Of a stretch of 64,000 bases of DNA, positions 17,901-25,285 are shown one piece after another. Every line of letters starts with the position of its first letter. The first letter of the stretch is position 1. Source of the stretch: Streptacidiphilus albus JL83 (GTDB lineage: Bacteria > Actinomycetota > Actinomycetes > Streptomycetales > Streptomycetaceae); assembly GCF_000744705.1 (NCBI RefSeq), contig NZ_JQML01000001.1, positions 9,124,017 to 9,188,016 on the forward strand. The letters are read 5' to 3'. The notes beneath the pieces were generated by a model. That model ran no database searches. It worked only from the letters and a program-made list of their open reading frames with translations, and was not told the DNA's origin. The translations under genes and the position numbers were made by a program.

Positions 17901-19088
17901 ACCGCCACGCCGACCGCCACCCTGACCGCGTCGCCGACCTCGCTGTCCTTCGGCAGCGAGACGGTGGGGTCGACCACCTCGGCGCAGTCGGTGACGATCT
18001 CCAACACCGGCAGCGCCACGGCGTCGATCAGCTCGGTCGCGACCAGCGCGCCGTTCGCCGAGACCAACACCTGTGGCAGCACGCTGGCCGCAGGCGCGTC
18101 CTGCTCGGCGTCGGTGGTGTTCAGCCCGACCGTGAACGGCGCGGCCACGGCGAACCTGGCCGTCGCCAGCAACGCCTCGGACACCTCGTTGACCGTCGCG
18201 CTGACGGGCACCGGAACCGGAGGCACGGCCACCCCGACCGACCTGGCGCTGAACCAGCCGATCACGGCCAGCAGCGTCGAGCAGAACTACGTGGCGGCCA
18301 ACGCCGACGACGGCAACGCCAACACGTACTGGGAGGGCAGCGACGGCGCCTGGCCGACCACCCTGGCCGTCAACCTGGGAGCGTCCGACGCGCTGGACCA
18401 CGTGACGCTGGAGCTGCCGCCGTCCTCGGCCTGGGGCACCCGGACCCAGACCCTCTCGGTTCTGGGCAGTGCCAACGACAGCACCTGGACGACCCTGGTG
18501 GCCTCGGCGACCTACACCTGGAACCCGTCCACCGGCAACACCGTCACCATCAACCTGCCCTCGGGCACGACCGACCAGTACGTCGAACTCGATGTCACCG
18601 CCAACAGCGTGCAGAACGGCGCCCAGATCTCCGAGTTCCAGGTCTGGGGCACCGGCGCCGGCAGCGCCCTGCCCGACCTGGCGCTGAACCGGCCGATCAC
18701 GGCCAGCAGCGTCGAGCAGAACTACCTGGCGGCCAACGCCGACGACGGCAACGCCAACACGTACTGGGAGGGCAGCGACGGCGCCTGGCCGACCACCCTG
18801 GCCGTCAACCTGGGCTCGTCCCAGACCCTCGGTCAGGTGGTGATCGACCTGCCGCCGTCCTCGGCCTGGGGCACCCGGACCCAGACGCTCTCGGTTCTGG
18901 GCAGTGCCAACGACAGCAGTTGGACGACCCTGGTGGCCTCGGCGACCTACACCTGGAACCCGTCCACCGGCAACACGGTCACCATCGCCCTGCCGGCCGG
19001 GACCGCCGAGCAGTACGTGGAGCTGGCCTTCACCGCCAACAGCGTCCAGAACGGCGCGCAGGTCTCCGAGTTGGCGATCTACGGCTGA
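14991..19088 (+). CDS. secreted GH87-like alpha-1,3-glucanase with discoidin and Ig-like modules
   Basis: 1365 residues. Order: Sec signal (about 1-47, ending PAYAQ); N-terminal beta-sandwich (about 50-215); right-handed beta-helix catalytic domain (about 220-610); HYDIN/ASPM-like Ig domain; discoidin (F5/8 C) domain; two more Ig domains; two discoidin domains at the C-terminus. The helix reads GADPTGVTNSQNAFNEAV, WVPAGTYLIS, DADGLNFNGNATGCTV and RNTGDDSIAIWS. The DG-N and GDDxxAxWS motifs are those of mycodextranase/mutanase enzymes (GH87). It should attack fungal alpha-1,3-glucan outside the cell, with discoidin modules binding glucan. Family assignment is from motifs I recognise, not a search. 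Confidence 0.82.
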   Translation: MSIHDKSAGRPSRAPRRPGRLAALALAAVTALATLPALFAAAPAYAQSGAGTPPYWAGSVFNVPSGVGADVPFTEYQAVNGTTDGSLLSPGFAQGSLASEAVGREAVQLDAAGQYVTFTMTSSTNAVDLHYAVPEGDSGTLSVYVNGTELSQQLALTSKYSYISTGDITGSTTHDMYDDARMLLGQTIAAGSTVTLEVTGSTSDLPVTVNVLDGYDVAAAATQPANSISVVTEGADPTGVTNSQNAFNEAVSAANAAGETVWVPAGTYLISSPLQLTAGTIEGAGNWYTQLETNMLVDNTSQVAGPINLSNFAILGSQVGRNDGSVANGIDGSLGTGWTVNGLWIQNTNVGFWLQYGNSNCTVENSVVQDTDADGLNFNGNATGCTVRNNYFRNTGDDSIAIWSYPATDSGITVENNTVDVSTLANGIAEYGGTDNTISDNAIADTNALGSGLTVSNEQFLSPGFTPLSGTITVSGNYLIRAGAYNPNWDHAMGAVQFDAYDYSFSGVTVNYSGGAILDSPYEAIELVSGDGDGNTISGLDISDVQVQNAGTVVMQAETSGSASVSGVTASGIGVAGAYNDGYDAGAYTPGAFTFDLGSGNTGWSTTPVLTSFPEPVEPGSLTASTPSLAFGDVAAGSTGAAQAVTVTNPGGSAASVSSIGVTGPFTQTDDCGGSIAANGSCTVEVTFAPTSGGPLTGTLSVASSAPGSPLTVALSGTGVTSNTDLALNQPITASSTDSGFPASGANDGNTSSYWESSDGAGYPQTLTVNLGSVQPVGSVTLDLPPSSAWSTRTETLSVLDSTNGSTFTQIVPSTGYTFNPSTGNTVSFNLPSGTSTQYLELSFTANTGWSAAQVSEFEVFPGSGSSSGSATLSASPTSVSFGNQTDGTTSSARSVTVSNTGSATATISSIAAGSGFGETNSCGSSIAAGGSCTVAVTFSPTSAGAYSANLTVSSSATNGTLTVALTGTGTATPTATLTASPTSLSFGSETVGSTTSAQSVTISNTGSATASISSVATSAPFAETNTCGSTLAAGASCSASVVFSPTVNGAATANLAVASNASDTSLTVALTGTGTGGTATPTDLALNQPITASSVEQNYVAANADDGNANTYWEGSDGAWPTTLAVNLGASDALDHVTLELPPSSAWGTRTQTLSVLGSANDSTWTTLVASATYTWNPSTGNTVTINLPSGTTDQYVELDVTANSVQNGAQISEFQVWGTGAGSALPDLALNRPITASSVEQNYLAANADDGNANTYWEGSDGAWPTTLAVNLGSSQTLGQVVIDLPPSSAWGTRTQTLSVLGSANDSSWTTLVASATYTWNPSTGNTVTIALPAGTAEQYVELAFTANSVQNGAQVSELAIYG
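18240..19085 (+). repeat. duplicated discoidin-domain coding units (offset 435 bp)
   Basis: The last two discoidin modules of the GH87-like protein begin at 18240 and 18675. Over long stretches they are almost identical in DNA as well as protein (DLALNxPITASSVEQNY then ANADDGNANTYWEGSDGAWP), so the final module arose by recent tandem duplication. Confidence 0.85.
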
Positions 19089-19143
19089 CGCCGCAGCGGT
19101 CGTCGGCGGGCGCACCGCGTGCCGCCGGTCGACCGGGCTCGAC

Positions 19144-19174
19144 GGTGGGGAGGAAGCCGGGCTTCCTCCCCACC
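19144..19174 (+). terminator. terminator of the GH87-like gene
   Basis: GGTGGGGAGGAAG and CTTCCTCCCCACC form a perfect 13-bp stem with a 5-base loop, 55 bp after the stop. Confidence 0.85.
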
Positions 19175-19238
19175 GCCTCCGGTCCCGGCCGAGCCCTACA
19201 GCGCCCGGACCGAGGCTCGGACCGCACCCGGCACGACC

Positions 19239-19267
19239 AGGGCCCCGCACCGGCGGTACGGGGCCCT
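19239..19267 (-). terminator. terminator of the cold-shock gene
   Basis: AGGGCCCCG / CGGGGCCCT stem (9 bp) just beyond the stop of the cold-shock gene on the minus strand. Confidence 0.75.
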
Positions 19268-19279
19268 CGCGTCGGCGTG

Positions 19280-19483
19280 TCAGACGACGGTGATGTTCTC
19301 GGCCTGCGGGCCCTTCTGGCCCTGGGCGACGTCGAACTCGACCTTCTGGCCCTCCTGGAGTTCACGGAACCCCTGGGCGTTGATGTTCGAGTAGTGGGCG
19401 AAGACGTCGGGGCCGCCGCCGTCCTGCGCTATGAAACCGAAGCCCTTCTCGGCGTTGAACCACTTCACGGTGCCACTGGCCAT
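19280..19483 (-). CDS. CspA-family cold-shock protein
   Basis: 67 residues, the exact size of actinobacterial cold-shock proteins. RNP1 appears as KGFGFI and RNP2 as VFAHY within a single OB-fold: GTVKWFNAEKGFGFIAQD at the start and EFDVAQGQKGPQAENI at the end. It binds single-stranded RNA/DNA and melts RNA structure in the cytoplasm. It is monocistronic with its own terminator; the roughly 290 bp upstream (19484-19770) should contain its promoter and a 5' leader. Confidence 0.95.
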   Translation of the reverse strand: MASGTVKWFNAEKGFGFIAQDGGGPDVFAHYSNINAQGFRELQEGQKVEFDVAQGQKGPQAENITVV

Positions 19484-19770
19484 GCTGCTGCTCCCAGGTC
19501 GGGGACGAGGTACGCGCTGGTGCGTACCTCAGGGGTTGAGGTGATCGCCTTGGTCCTCCGACTGCTGGTCGAGCGGTACTTCGGATCCACGACTGCTGAC
19601 GCAGAGGGTAGTCGAACGGTGAGCGAACCGCTACGGGGCGTCAAAATTGATCGGCCTACGGAGCGGAGGGGTGGACCGCGCCCAGGCCACCGGTGACCGA
19701 CCGCTGGCGCTGCCGGGGCGCTCATGGTTGACTCGGCCCGTTCACCACAGACACCAGGAACAGGCGGGCG

Positions 19771-19920
19771 ATGGCCGATCCGATCCTCGTCCGCTTCGCC
19801 GGAACCGGCTCCGGCGAAGGCGAACTGACCTGGGGTCAGCAGCAGATCCGGGCCACGGCGCCGGAGACCGGCACCTCGCAGTGCCTGCGAGCGGTCGTGC
19901 CGCTGCCGCTGTTCGCAGGC
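19771..19920 (+). pseudogene. N-terminal fragment of a condensation-domain-like protein
   Basis: ATG 19771 opens a frame reading MADPILVRFAGTGSGEGELT then WGQQQI, a start I associate with stand-alone condensation-domain proteins of actinomycete peptide clusters. After about 48 codons the reading frame runs into the 3' end of the oppositely oriented cellulase gene (stop at 19921) and becomes antisense sequence. The gene is therefore cut off at the junction. The family call is tentative. Confidence 0.45.
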
Positions 19921-21465
19921 TCAACCCAGCGCGGCCAGGTGGGCCTTGAAGCCCGCGCCGTAGGCGGTGGGGGTGCCGTCGTAGTTGCTGATCAGCGCGG
20001 GGCCCGAGCTGCAGTCCCAGGTGTTCCAGGTCCAGGCCAGGTACGAGGCGCCCTCCTGGTCCAGCCAGGGCAGCAGCGAGCCGAGGTAGCCGGTGCCGCA
20101 GTCGTTCTCGCCGAGCTCACCGGTGACCAGCGGCACCTGGGCCAGGACCGGGGCGATCTGGCTGTTCCAGCAGGAGCTGCTGCTGCAGCTGTTGAAGTTG
20201 TACGAGTGCCAGGAGGCGGCCAGGTCGTGGTCGGGGTCGCTGGGCTCGTAGGCGAGCCACTGGGTGAGGTCGTTGGCGTAGGCCAGACCGCCGAGCATCA
20301 GCACGTTGTCGGCGCCGGTGCCGCGCACCGCGTTCACCATCGACTGCATTCCGGCCACCTGGTAGCCGATGCCCGGGCAGGTGCCACCGTCACGCCAGCA
20401 GGTCCAGGCTTGGGTGGCGGTGCTCGCGGCCCGGTCCGGGTAGGGCTCGTTGAAGAGGTCGAACACGGTGGAGTCGTCGCCCTTGAAGGTCTCGGCGACC
20501 GAGGTCCAGAACGGGATCGCCTCGGCCGCGTCGGGCATGGGCTTCTGGCAGGTCGCGGTGGCGCTGGAGCAGGCGGAGGAGTCACCGGTGTAGACGCCGT
20601 CGGTCCAGTGCAGGTCCAGGACGGCGACCAGGCCGTTCTGGTGCAGCAGCGAGACATAGTCCTTGATCGCGTCGATGTAGTTGCTGCCGGCGTAGGCGGC
20701 GTCGACGTCGGACAGGCCCAGCCAGCAGTCCTCGTTCAACGGCACCCGGACGGCGTTGATGCCCCAGGACGCCATCGCGGACACGGAGGCCTGGTCGACC
20801 GGTCCGTCGAAGATCCCGGTGCCCTGGACGCAGGAGAACTCCGCGCCGGAGCGGTTCACGCCGTGCAGGGTGACGGTCCTTCCGGTGGCGTCCACCAGCC
20901 TGTTCCCTGACACGTGCAGGGCGGGAGCGCTCCCAGTCGGAGCGGAGGCAGACGCCGAGGGGGAGGGAGAAGGGGACGGCGAGGGAGAGGGGGAGGGCGA
21001 CGCCGACGCCGACGGCGCGGCGCTTGCCGAGGGACCGCAGGTCACGCCGTTGACGGTGAAGGACTGGGGTGCGGCATTGGCGCCCGAGTAGCCGAAGTTG
21101 GCATCGGTGGTGTAGCTGCCGCCGGCGGCGATGCCACTGCTCCAGCTGGGCGCGGTCACGGTGACCTGCTGCCCGGCCTGCGACCAGGTGCCGTTCCAGC
21201 CGCTCTGCAGGGTCTGGTTCCCGGTGTAGGCGTAGCCCAGGGTCCAGCCGCTGATGGCGGTGGCACCGGTGTCGGTGATGGTGATCGCGGCGGTGAAGCC
21301 GGTGCTCCAGTCGCTGGTGTCCGCGTAGCTGACGCTGCAGGAGGCGGTGGCCGTCGTGGCGGTCGCGGTCGCGGCCGAGGTGGGGCCGGCCAGCGGCAGC
21401 AGCGCCGCGACGCAGCCTGCCGTGACCACCGCCGTCGCGGCGGCGAGCCTGGTGGGATGTCTCAT
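19921..21465 (-). CDS. secreted cellulase: CBM2 + GH5 endoglucanase
   Basis: 514 residues from ATG 21465 (AAGGAGA upstream). Sec signal 1-31; CBM2 about 41-144 with the two terminal cysteines (Cys43, Cys143) and surface Trp residues; Ser/Pro linker about 146-176; GH5 domain about 181-514. Catalytic residues: proton donor Glu340 in FDLFNEPYP and probable nucleophile Glu450 in VTGELGEND; HGVNRSGAEF and AVRVPLNEDCW are also GH5-typical. It cleaves beta-1,4-glucan outside the cell. A perfect CebR operator lies about 170 bp upstream, so cellobiose-type induction is expected. A second near-perfect CebR box lies inside the gene. Confidence 0.95.
   Translation of the reverse strand: MRHPTRLAAATAVVTAGCVAALLPLAGPTSAATATATTATASCSVSYADTSDWSTGFTAAITITDTGATAISGWTLGYAYTGNQTLQSGWNGTWSQAGQQVTVTAPSWSSGIAAGGSYTTDANFGYSGANAAPQSFTVNGVTCGPSASAAPSASASPSPSPSPSPSPSPSASASAPTGSAPALHVSGNRLVDATGRTVTLHGVNRSGAEFSCVQGTGIFDGPVDQASVSAMASWGINAVRVPLNEDCWLGLSDVDAAYAGSNYIDAIKDYVSLLHQNGLVAVLDLHWTDGVYTGDSSACSSATATCQKPMPDAAEAIPFWTSVAETFKGDDSTVFDLFNEPYPDRAASTATQAWTCWRDGGTCPGIGYQVAGMQSMVNAVRGTGADNVLMLGGLAYANDLTQWLAYEPSDPDHDLAASWHSYNFNSCSSSSCWNSQIAPVLAQVPLVTGELGENDCGTGYLGSLLPWLDQEGASYLAWTWNTWDCSSGPALISNYDGTPTAYGAGFKAHLAALG
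20922..20935. promoter_or_regulatory. intragenic CebR-like box
   Basis: CGGGAGCGCTCCCA differs at one terminal base from the CebR operator TGGGAGCGCTCCCA. It lies in the cellulase coding sequence just after the Ser/Pro linker codons (Thr-Gly-Ser-Ala-Pro). It may be a roadblock or decoy site, or simply forced by codon choice. Confidence 0.4.
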
Positions 21466-21633
21466 GGGTGAGCACTCTCCTTGTCCCTGGGGGACCGAGA
21501 TCCGGGGGTCCGAGTGCTCGCGCTGGTTGCCGCCGCCCACCGTAGCCACATGCGCCAGGAATTGACAATACGTCAGCTATTTTTTCGGTACACCGACAAG
21601 AGTATTGACGCGCCGACGGATCCGGATGACGAT

Positions 21634-21647
21634 TGGGAGCGCTCCCA
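21634..21647. promoter_or_regulatory. CebR operator
   Basis: TGGGAGCGCTCCCA is a perfect 14-bp palindrome identical to the established CebR binding site that represses cellulase and cellobiose-uptake genes in Streptomyces until cello-oligosaccharides appear. It lies upstream of the cellulase start, in the region with the AT-rich promoter (21560-21620). Confidence 0.9.
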
Positions 21648-21760
21648 CTGGTTGCCCCCAGCCGCGGGCGCAGGTGAAGCACGCGCAGGGAGTTCGTATT
21701 CCGCAGTTGCCGCCGGTGCGGCGCCGATCGGGTCATCGCGCCGTGCAGGCCGGACGGCGG

Positions 21761-21794
21761 CCGGCCGCCGGAGACCAGGGTCTCCGACGGCCGG
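21761..21794 (-). terminator. terminator of the phospholipase-D-like gene
   Basis: A 15-base arm beginning CCGGCCG pairs with an arm ending CGGCCGG, with one mismatch and a 4-base loop, 20 bp beyond the stop on the minus strand. Confidence 0.75.
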
Positions 21795-21814
21795 TCCGTG
21801 CTGGACGGGGAGGC

Positions 21815-23860
21815 TCAGCTGACGTTCAGGTCCGCCTCGCCGATGACGAACGAGGTCTCGGTGGAGGAGGTCTGGACGCCGGTGAACAGCAGGGTCACCG
21901 TCTGGCCCGCGTAGCCGGCCAGGTTGTAGGTGTGCTCGGCGTACCCGGTGTTGTGGTTGAGGTTGGAGAAGGTGTCCAGCGTCGCCAGCACCGTGCCGGA
22001 GCCGTTGACCAGCTGCACCTTCAGCGTGTCAGCGGCGTTGGTGGTGGTGGTCCGCGCCGTGTCGATGTGCAGCCAGTAGCTCAGCACGTAGTTGGTGCAG
22101 CCGGTCGGGATGGTGATCGCCTGGGACAGGGTGTCGGTGGTGGCACGGCTGTAGCCGTCGAGCCAGGCGTCGTACTTGCCGACGTACGGCGGCTCCTTGC
22201 TGTTGTCCGCGATCACGCCGGAGGTGGCGCTCCAGGGCGCCGCGGTGCCGGTGGAGAAGCTGGGGTTGCCGATCAGCTGCGCGGCGGTGCACGAGCCGCC
22301 GGCCCCGCTGACGGTCCAGGTGAAGGCGGCGCTGCCGGTGGCCCCGGTGGTGTCGGTGGCGGTGACGGTGACTGTTGAGGTGCCCGCGGTGGTGGGGGTT
22401 CCGGTGATCAGCCCGGTGCCGGCGTTGATGCTCAGGCCTGCGGGCAGGTTGGTGGCGCTGTAGCTGAGCGTCTGGCCGGAGGCGGAGTCACTCGCGCCGA
22501 TCTGCAGGCTGGCGGCGGTGCCGACGGTGCCGGTCTGGTTGCCCGGGCTGGTCACCGTCACCGTGTTGCCGCCGGTGGAACCGGGGTTGACGGTCCAGTT
22601 GAAGGCGGCGCCGGCGGCCGCGCCGGTGGTGTCGGTGGCGGTGACGACGACCGTCGGGCTGCCGGTGGTGGTGGGGGTTCCGGTGATCAGGCCGGTGCCG
22701 GCGTTGATGCTCAGGCCTGCGGGCAGGTTGGTGGCGCTGTAGCTGAGCGTCTGGCCGGAGGCGGAGTCACTCGCGCCGACCTGGAGGCTCACGGCGGTGC
22801 CCACCGTGCCGGTCTGGTCGGCAATGCTGTTCACCGTGACGGTGTCGGCGGTGGTCCCGTTGAAGTCGGCGTCGAACGTGGACTCGACGACGTTCTCCAC
22901 GCCGGTGTCGTTCAGGATGATGCCGAGTTCGCGGTTGGCGGTCAGCGAGTTGGAGGTGATGTTCATCGAGCCGACCTCGACCGCGGCGGTGGACAGGCCG
23001 TAGTCCGCGACGATCGCCTTGGCGTGGATGTAGAAGCCGGTCGAGGAGGTGTACGTGGTGACCTTGCCGCCGGCCGCGGTGACCTCGTTGATCTCCGACT
23101 GGTAGGCGGAGGACTCGTTCTCGATCACCATCCGCACGGCGACGCCGCGCTTGGCGTCGGCGACGATCGCGTTGACGACCGCGGTGTCGCTGAACTCCTC
23201 CTCCTGGACGTCCAGGGTCTTGGTCGCGCCGTTGATGATCGACAGCAGCCGGGACTGGGCGGTGGTCGGCGACCACAGCAGGTTGTCCCCGTCGCTCGGG
23301 GTGATCGAGGTGTGCGTGTAGTCGTCGGCGAAGACCGCCTCGATCGCCGCGACGTCGTTCTGGTCGCTGTCGAAGACGCCGTAGTCGCGGCTGGTCGGGT
23401 AGTACTCGGAGGTGAGGTTGCCCGACAGGACCAGCGACTCGTCACCGTTGACGGTGATGGTCTTCTGGTGCGTGTAGGTGAACGCGGTGGACGACCAGAC
23501 CACGCCGACGCCGGCGGCGGAGAGGTCGTTGTAGGCGGTCTGGTTGGTGCTGGACTCCGCCTGGTCCAGGATCACCCGGACCTTGACCCCGGCCTGCTCA
23601 CGGGCGATCAGGTCGTTGATCGCGGTCGTGTCGTTGAGCTCGTACATGGTCATGTCGAGCGTGGTGGTGGCGGAGTTGATGAAGCTGTAGATGACAGGTT
23701 CGCTGGTGCCGAGGTTGAACGCGAACGCCGAGTACGGGTCCGTGCCGACCGCGGGACGGATCGCTGCCTGGGCCTGGGTGGCGCCGAGGGACACGGCGAA
23801 GACGGTACCGCAGGCTGCTGCGGCCGTGAGCGCTCGTCTGAAGGGGGACATGGGGCGCAT
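21815..23860 (-). CDS. secreted phospholipase-D-like protein with Ig-type repeats
   Basis: 681 residues from ATG 23860 (GAGGAG upstream). Signal peptide about 1-32; two PLD-type halves (40-190 and 195-350); two putative-Ig domains (about 355-530) of nearly identical sequence; and a C-terminal beta domain (about 540-681) of a kind found on secreted proteases. The HKD motifs are HQKTITVN (His131, Lys133, Asn138 where Asp is usual) and HAKAIVAD (His279, Lys281, Asp286). It could hydrolyse phospholipids or other phosphodiesters such as extracellular DNA outside the cell. The changed residue in the first motif may alter activity. Confidence 0.85.
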   Translation of the reverse strand: MRPMSPFRRALTAAAACGTVFAVSLGATQAQAAIRPAVGTDPYSAFAFNLGTSEPVIYSFINSATTTLDMTMYELNDTTAINDLIAREQAGVKVRVILDQAESSTNQTAYNDLSAAGVGVVWSSTAFTYTHQKTITVNGDESLVLSGNLTSEYYPTSRDYGVFDSDQNDVAAIEAVFADDYTHTSITPSDGDNLLWSPTTAQSRLLSIINGATKTLDVQEEEFSDTAVVNAIVADAKRGVAVRMVIENESSAYQSEINEVTAAGGKVTTYTSSTGFYIHAKAIVADYGLSTAAVEVGSMNITSNSLTANRELGIILNDTGVENVVESTFDADFNGTTADTVTVNSIADQTGTVGTAVSLQVGASDSASGQTLSYSATNLPAGLSINAGTGLITGTPTTTGSPTVVVTATDTTGAAAGAAFNWTVNPGSTGGNTVTVTSPGNQTGTVGTAASLQIGASDSASGQTLSYSATNLPAGLSINAGTGLITGTPTTAGTSTVTVTATDTTGATGSAAFTWTVSGAGGSCTAAQLIGNPSFSTGTAAPWSATSGVIADNSKEPPYVGKYDAWLDGYSRATTDTLSQAITIPTGCTNYVLSYWLHIDTARTTTTNAADTLKVQLVNGSGTVLATLDTFSNLNHNTGYAEHTYNLAGYAGQTVTLLFTGVQTSSTETSFVIGEADLNVS

Positions 23861-24095
23861 TGCTCTCCTCGGATGTGGCGTCGTGGGGGATCCGCTGGGA
23901 GGTGCCGGAGTTGTACTGCTCCTGTCATTGCGCCACAACTCGGCATTCAGGGCACCCATCCCAGGCGACCACTGAGTGACTTTTCGATAACGGTATGGAC
24001 TCGCCCCTCTTCTGATATTGACTCAATTGATATACTGAAAGGCTGAGGGTATTTTCGCTGCGCGCCGGGCTCGCTGAGCCTTCCCCACCGGGCCG
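23861..24095. promoter_or_regulatory. promoter region of the PLD-like gene
   Basis: This spacer between two minus-strand genes contains an unusually AT-rich block (about 23990-24050, including tattgactcaattgatata with an internal TCAATTGA palindrome). It is the likely promoter area of the phospholipase-like gene. Confidence 0.4.
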
Positions 24096-25163
24096 CTACG
24101 GGAGCGGGCGGCGGTGCTCGGCGGTCGGTGAGCCGGGGGCGGACCAGAGGTCCGCCGGAACGACGCCCAGGGATCTGCCGTGCGGGTCGAGGAGGTGCCC
24201 CAGCAGCTTGTCCTGACGTAGCATCACCGCCCGGTCGACGATCTCCAGGGTGGGGTGCATGGTCGCGAGCTGCGTCTCGAAGCGCAGGACGTCGTTCAGG
24301 GAGTGCAGGCTCGCCTCCAGGACGAGGTTGTACGGTCCGCTCACGGCAGCGCAGTTGCGGGTCTCCGGGTACCGGACCAGGGCGTGGCCGACCTCCGGGA
24401 GATCGGCGGGCGGCACGCGCGCCCAGAAGGTGACCGCGACCGGCCAACCGCCCAGCGGGCGGGAGAAGTCGCAGCGGAAGGTGATCAGTCCGAGGCGGAC
24501 GAGCCGGTCGATCCGGCGCTTCACCGTGGCGGCGCTGGTGTCAAGACCAGCGGCCAGCGCCTGGTAGGAGGCCCTGCCGTCGACGGCGAGCCGTCTGAGG
24601 ACCGCCCGGTCGTCGGGGCTGACGTCCAGCGGCCCCCGGCCGGCGGGGGACTCGTCCGCGGGCGGCGCCAGTCTGGCCCGTTGGCCCGGGTCGAGCGCGG
24701 CGATGCGCCAACTGCCGCCCTCGGTGAACATGTGCGTCGCGATCCGGGTGCGCACCGCGGTCACGCCCGGAATCGCCGGGAGGTGGTCGAGGGTGAACTC
24801 GGACATGGCGAACAGGTCACGGGCCGCCACCGTCGCCAGCAGGTCGTGGCTCCCGGCCGGTCGTTCGAGGGTGAGCGCGTGCGCGTGGCTGCTCAGCGCC
24901 CGGGACACGGCGGTGGCGCTCCCGACGGCGCACTCGATCTCCACGAAGGCCACGCATATGTGCTCGAACAGCCGCGGACCGGGCGAGCCCAGGACCCATG
25001 CCTCACCGCGCCGGGCCAGCCGGCTCCACCGCCGGGCCACGGTGACCGGATCCACTCCCAGCGCACTGCCCAGCACCTCCCACGACGCCCTCGGGCGCAG
25101 CTGAAGAGCATGGATGAGCGCCAGGTCCTGCTCGCTCAGCATCGTCGGCGCCGGTTCCTGCAC
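24096..25163 (-). CDS. double-domain Lrp/AsnC-family regulator
   Basis: 355 residues from GTG 25163. Two tandem Lrp-type units are visible. Unit one: LSEQDLALIHALQLRPRASW, helix-turn-helix LGVDPVTVARRWSRL, then a RAM-like sensor. Unit two: SPDDRAVLRRLAVDGRASYQ, helix-turn-helix LDTSAATVKRRIDRL, then the sensor ending LHSLNDVLRFETQL. It is double the usual 150-aa Lrp length, a form common in actinomycetes. It is divergent from the alpha-hydroxy-acid oxidase gene and presumably regulates it in response to an amino- or hydroxy-acid. Confidence 0.9.
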   Translation of the reverse strand: MQEPAPTMLSEQDLALIHALQLRPRASWEVLGSALGVDPVTVARRWSRLARRGEAWVLGSPGPRLFEHICVAFVEIECAVGSATAVSRALSSHAHALTLERPAGSHDLLATVAARDLFAMSEFTLDHLPAIPGVTAVRTRIATHMFTEGGSWRIAALDPGQRARLAPPADESPAGRGPLDVSPDDRAVLRRLAVDGRASYQALAAGLDTSAATVKRRIDRLVRLGLITFRCDFSRPLGGWPVAVTFWARVPPADLPEVGHALVRYPETRNCAAVSGPYNLVLEASLHSLNDVLRFETQLATMHPTLEIVDRAVMLRQDKLLGHLLDPHGRSLGVVPADLWSAPGSPTAEHRRPLP

Positions 25164-25285
25164 TGGCCTGCCCTCTTCTGCGGGATTCCTGCGTTTCCAC
25201 TGCTCCGGGCGCCAAGCATCGCACTGTTGGCAACACGGAGACCCGGCGCCCCGGGATCCGCGGTTCGAAGAGGAATGGGCAGTCC

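Noticed and set aside
15051..19250. 1399-aa open frame on the minus strand
   Set aside because: Antisense shadow of the GH87-like gene: Arg/Gly/Val-rich composition, no domain. The plus-strand frame has a signal peptide and recognisable modules.
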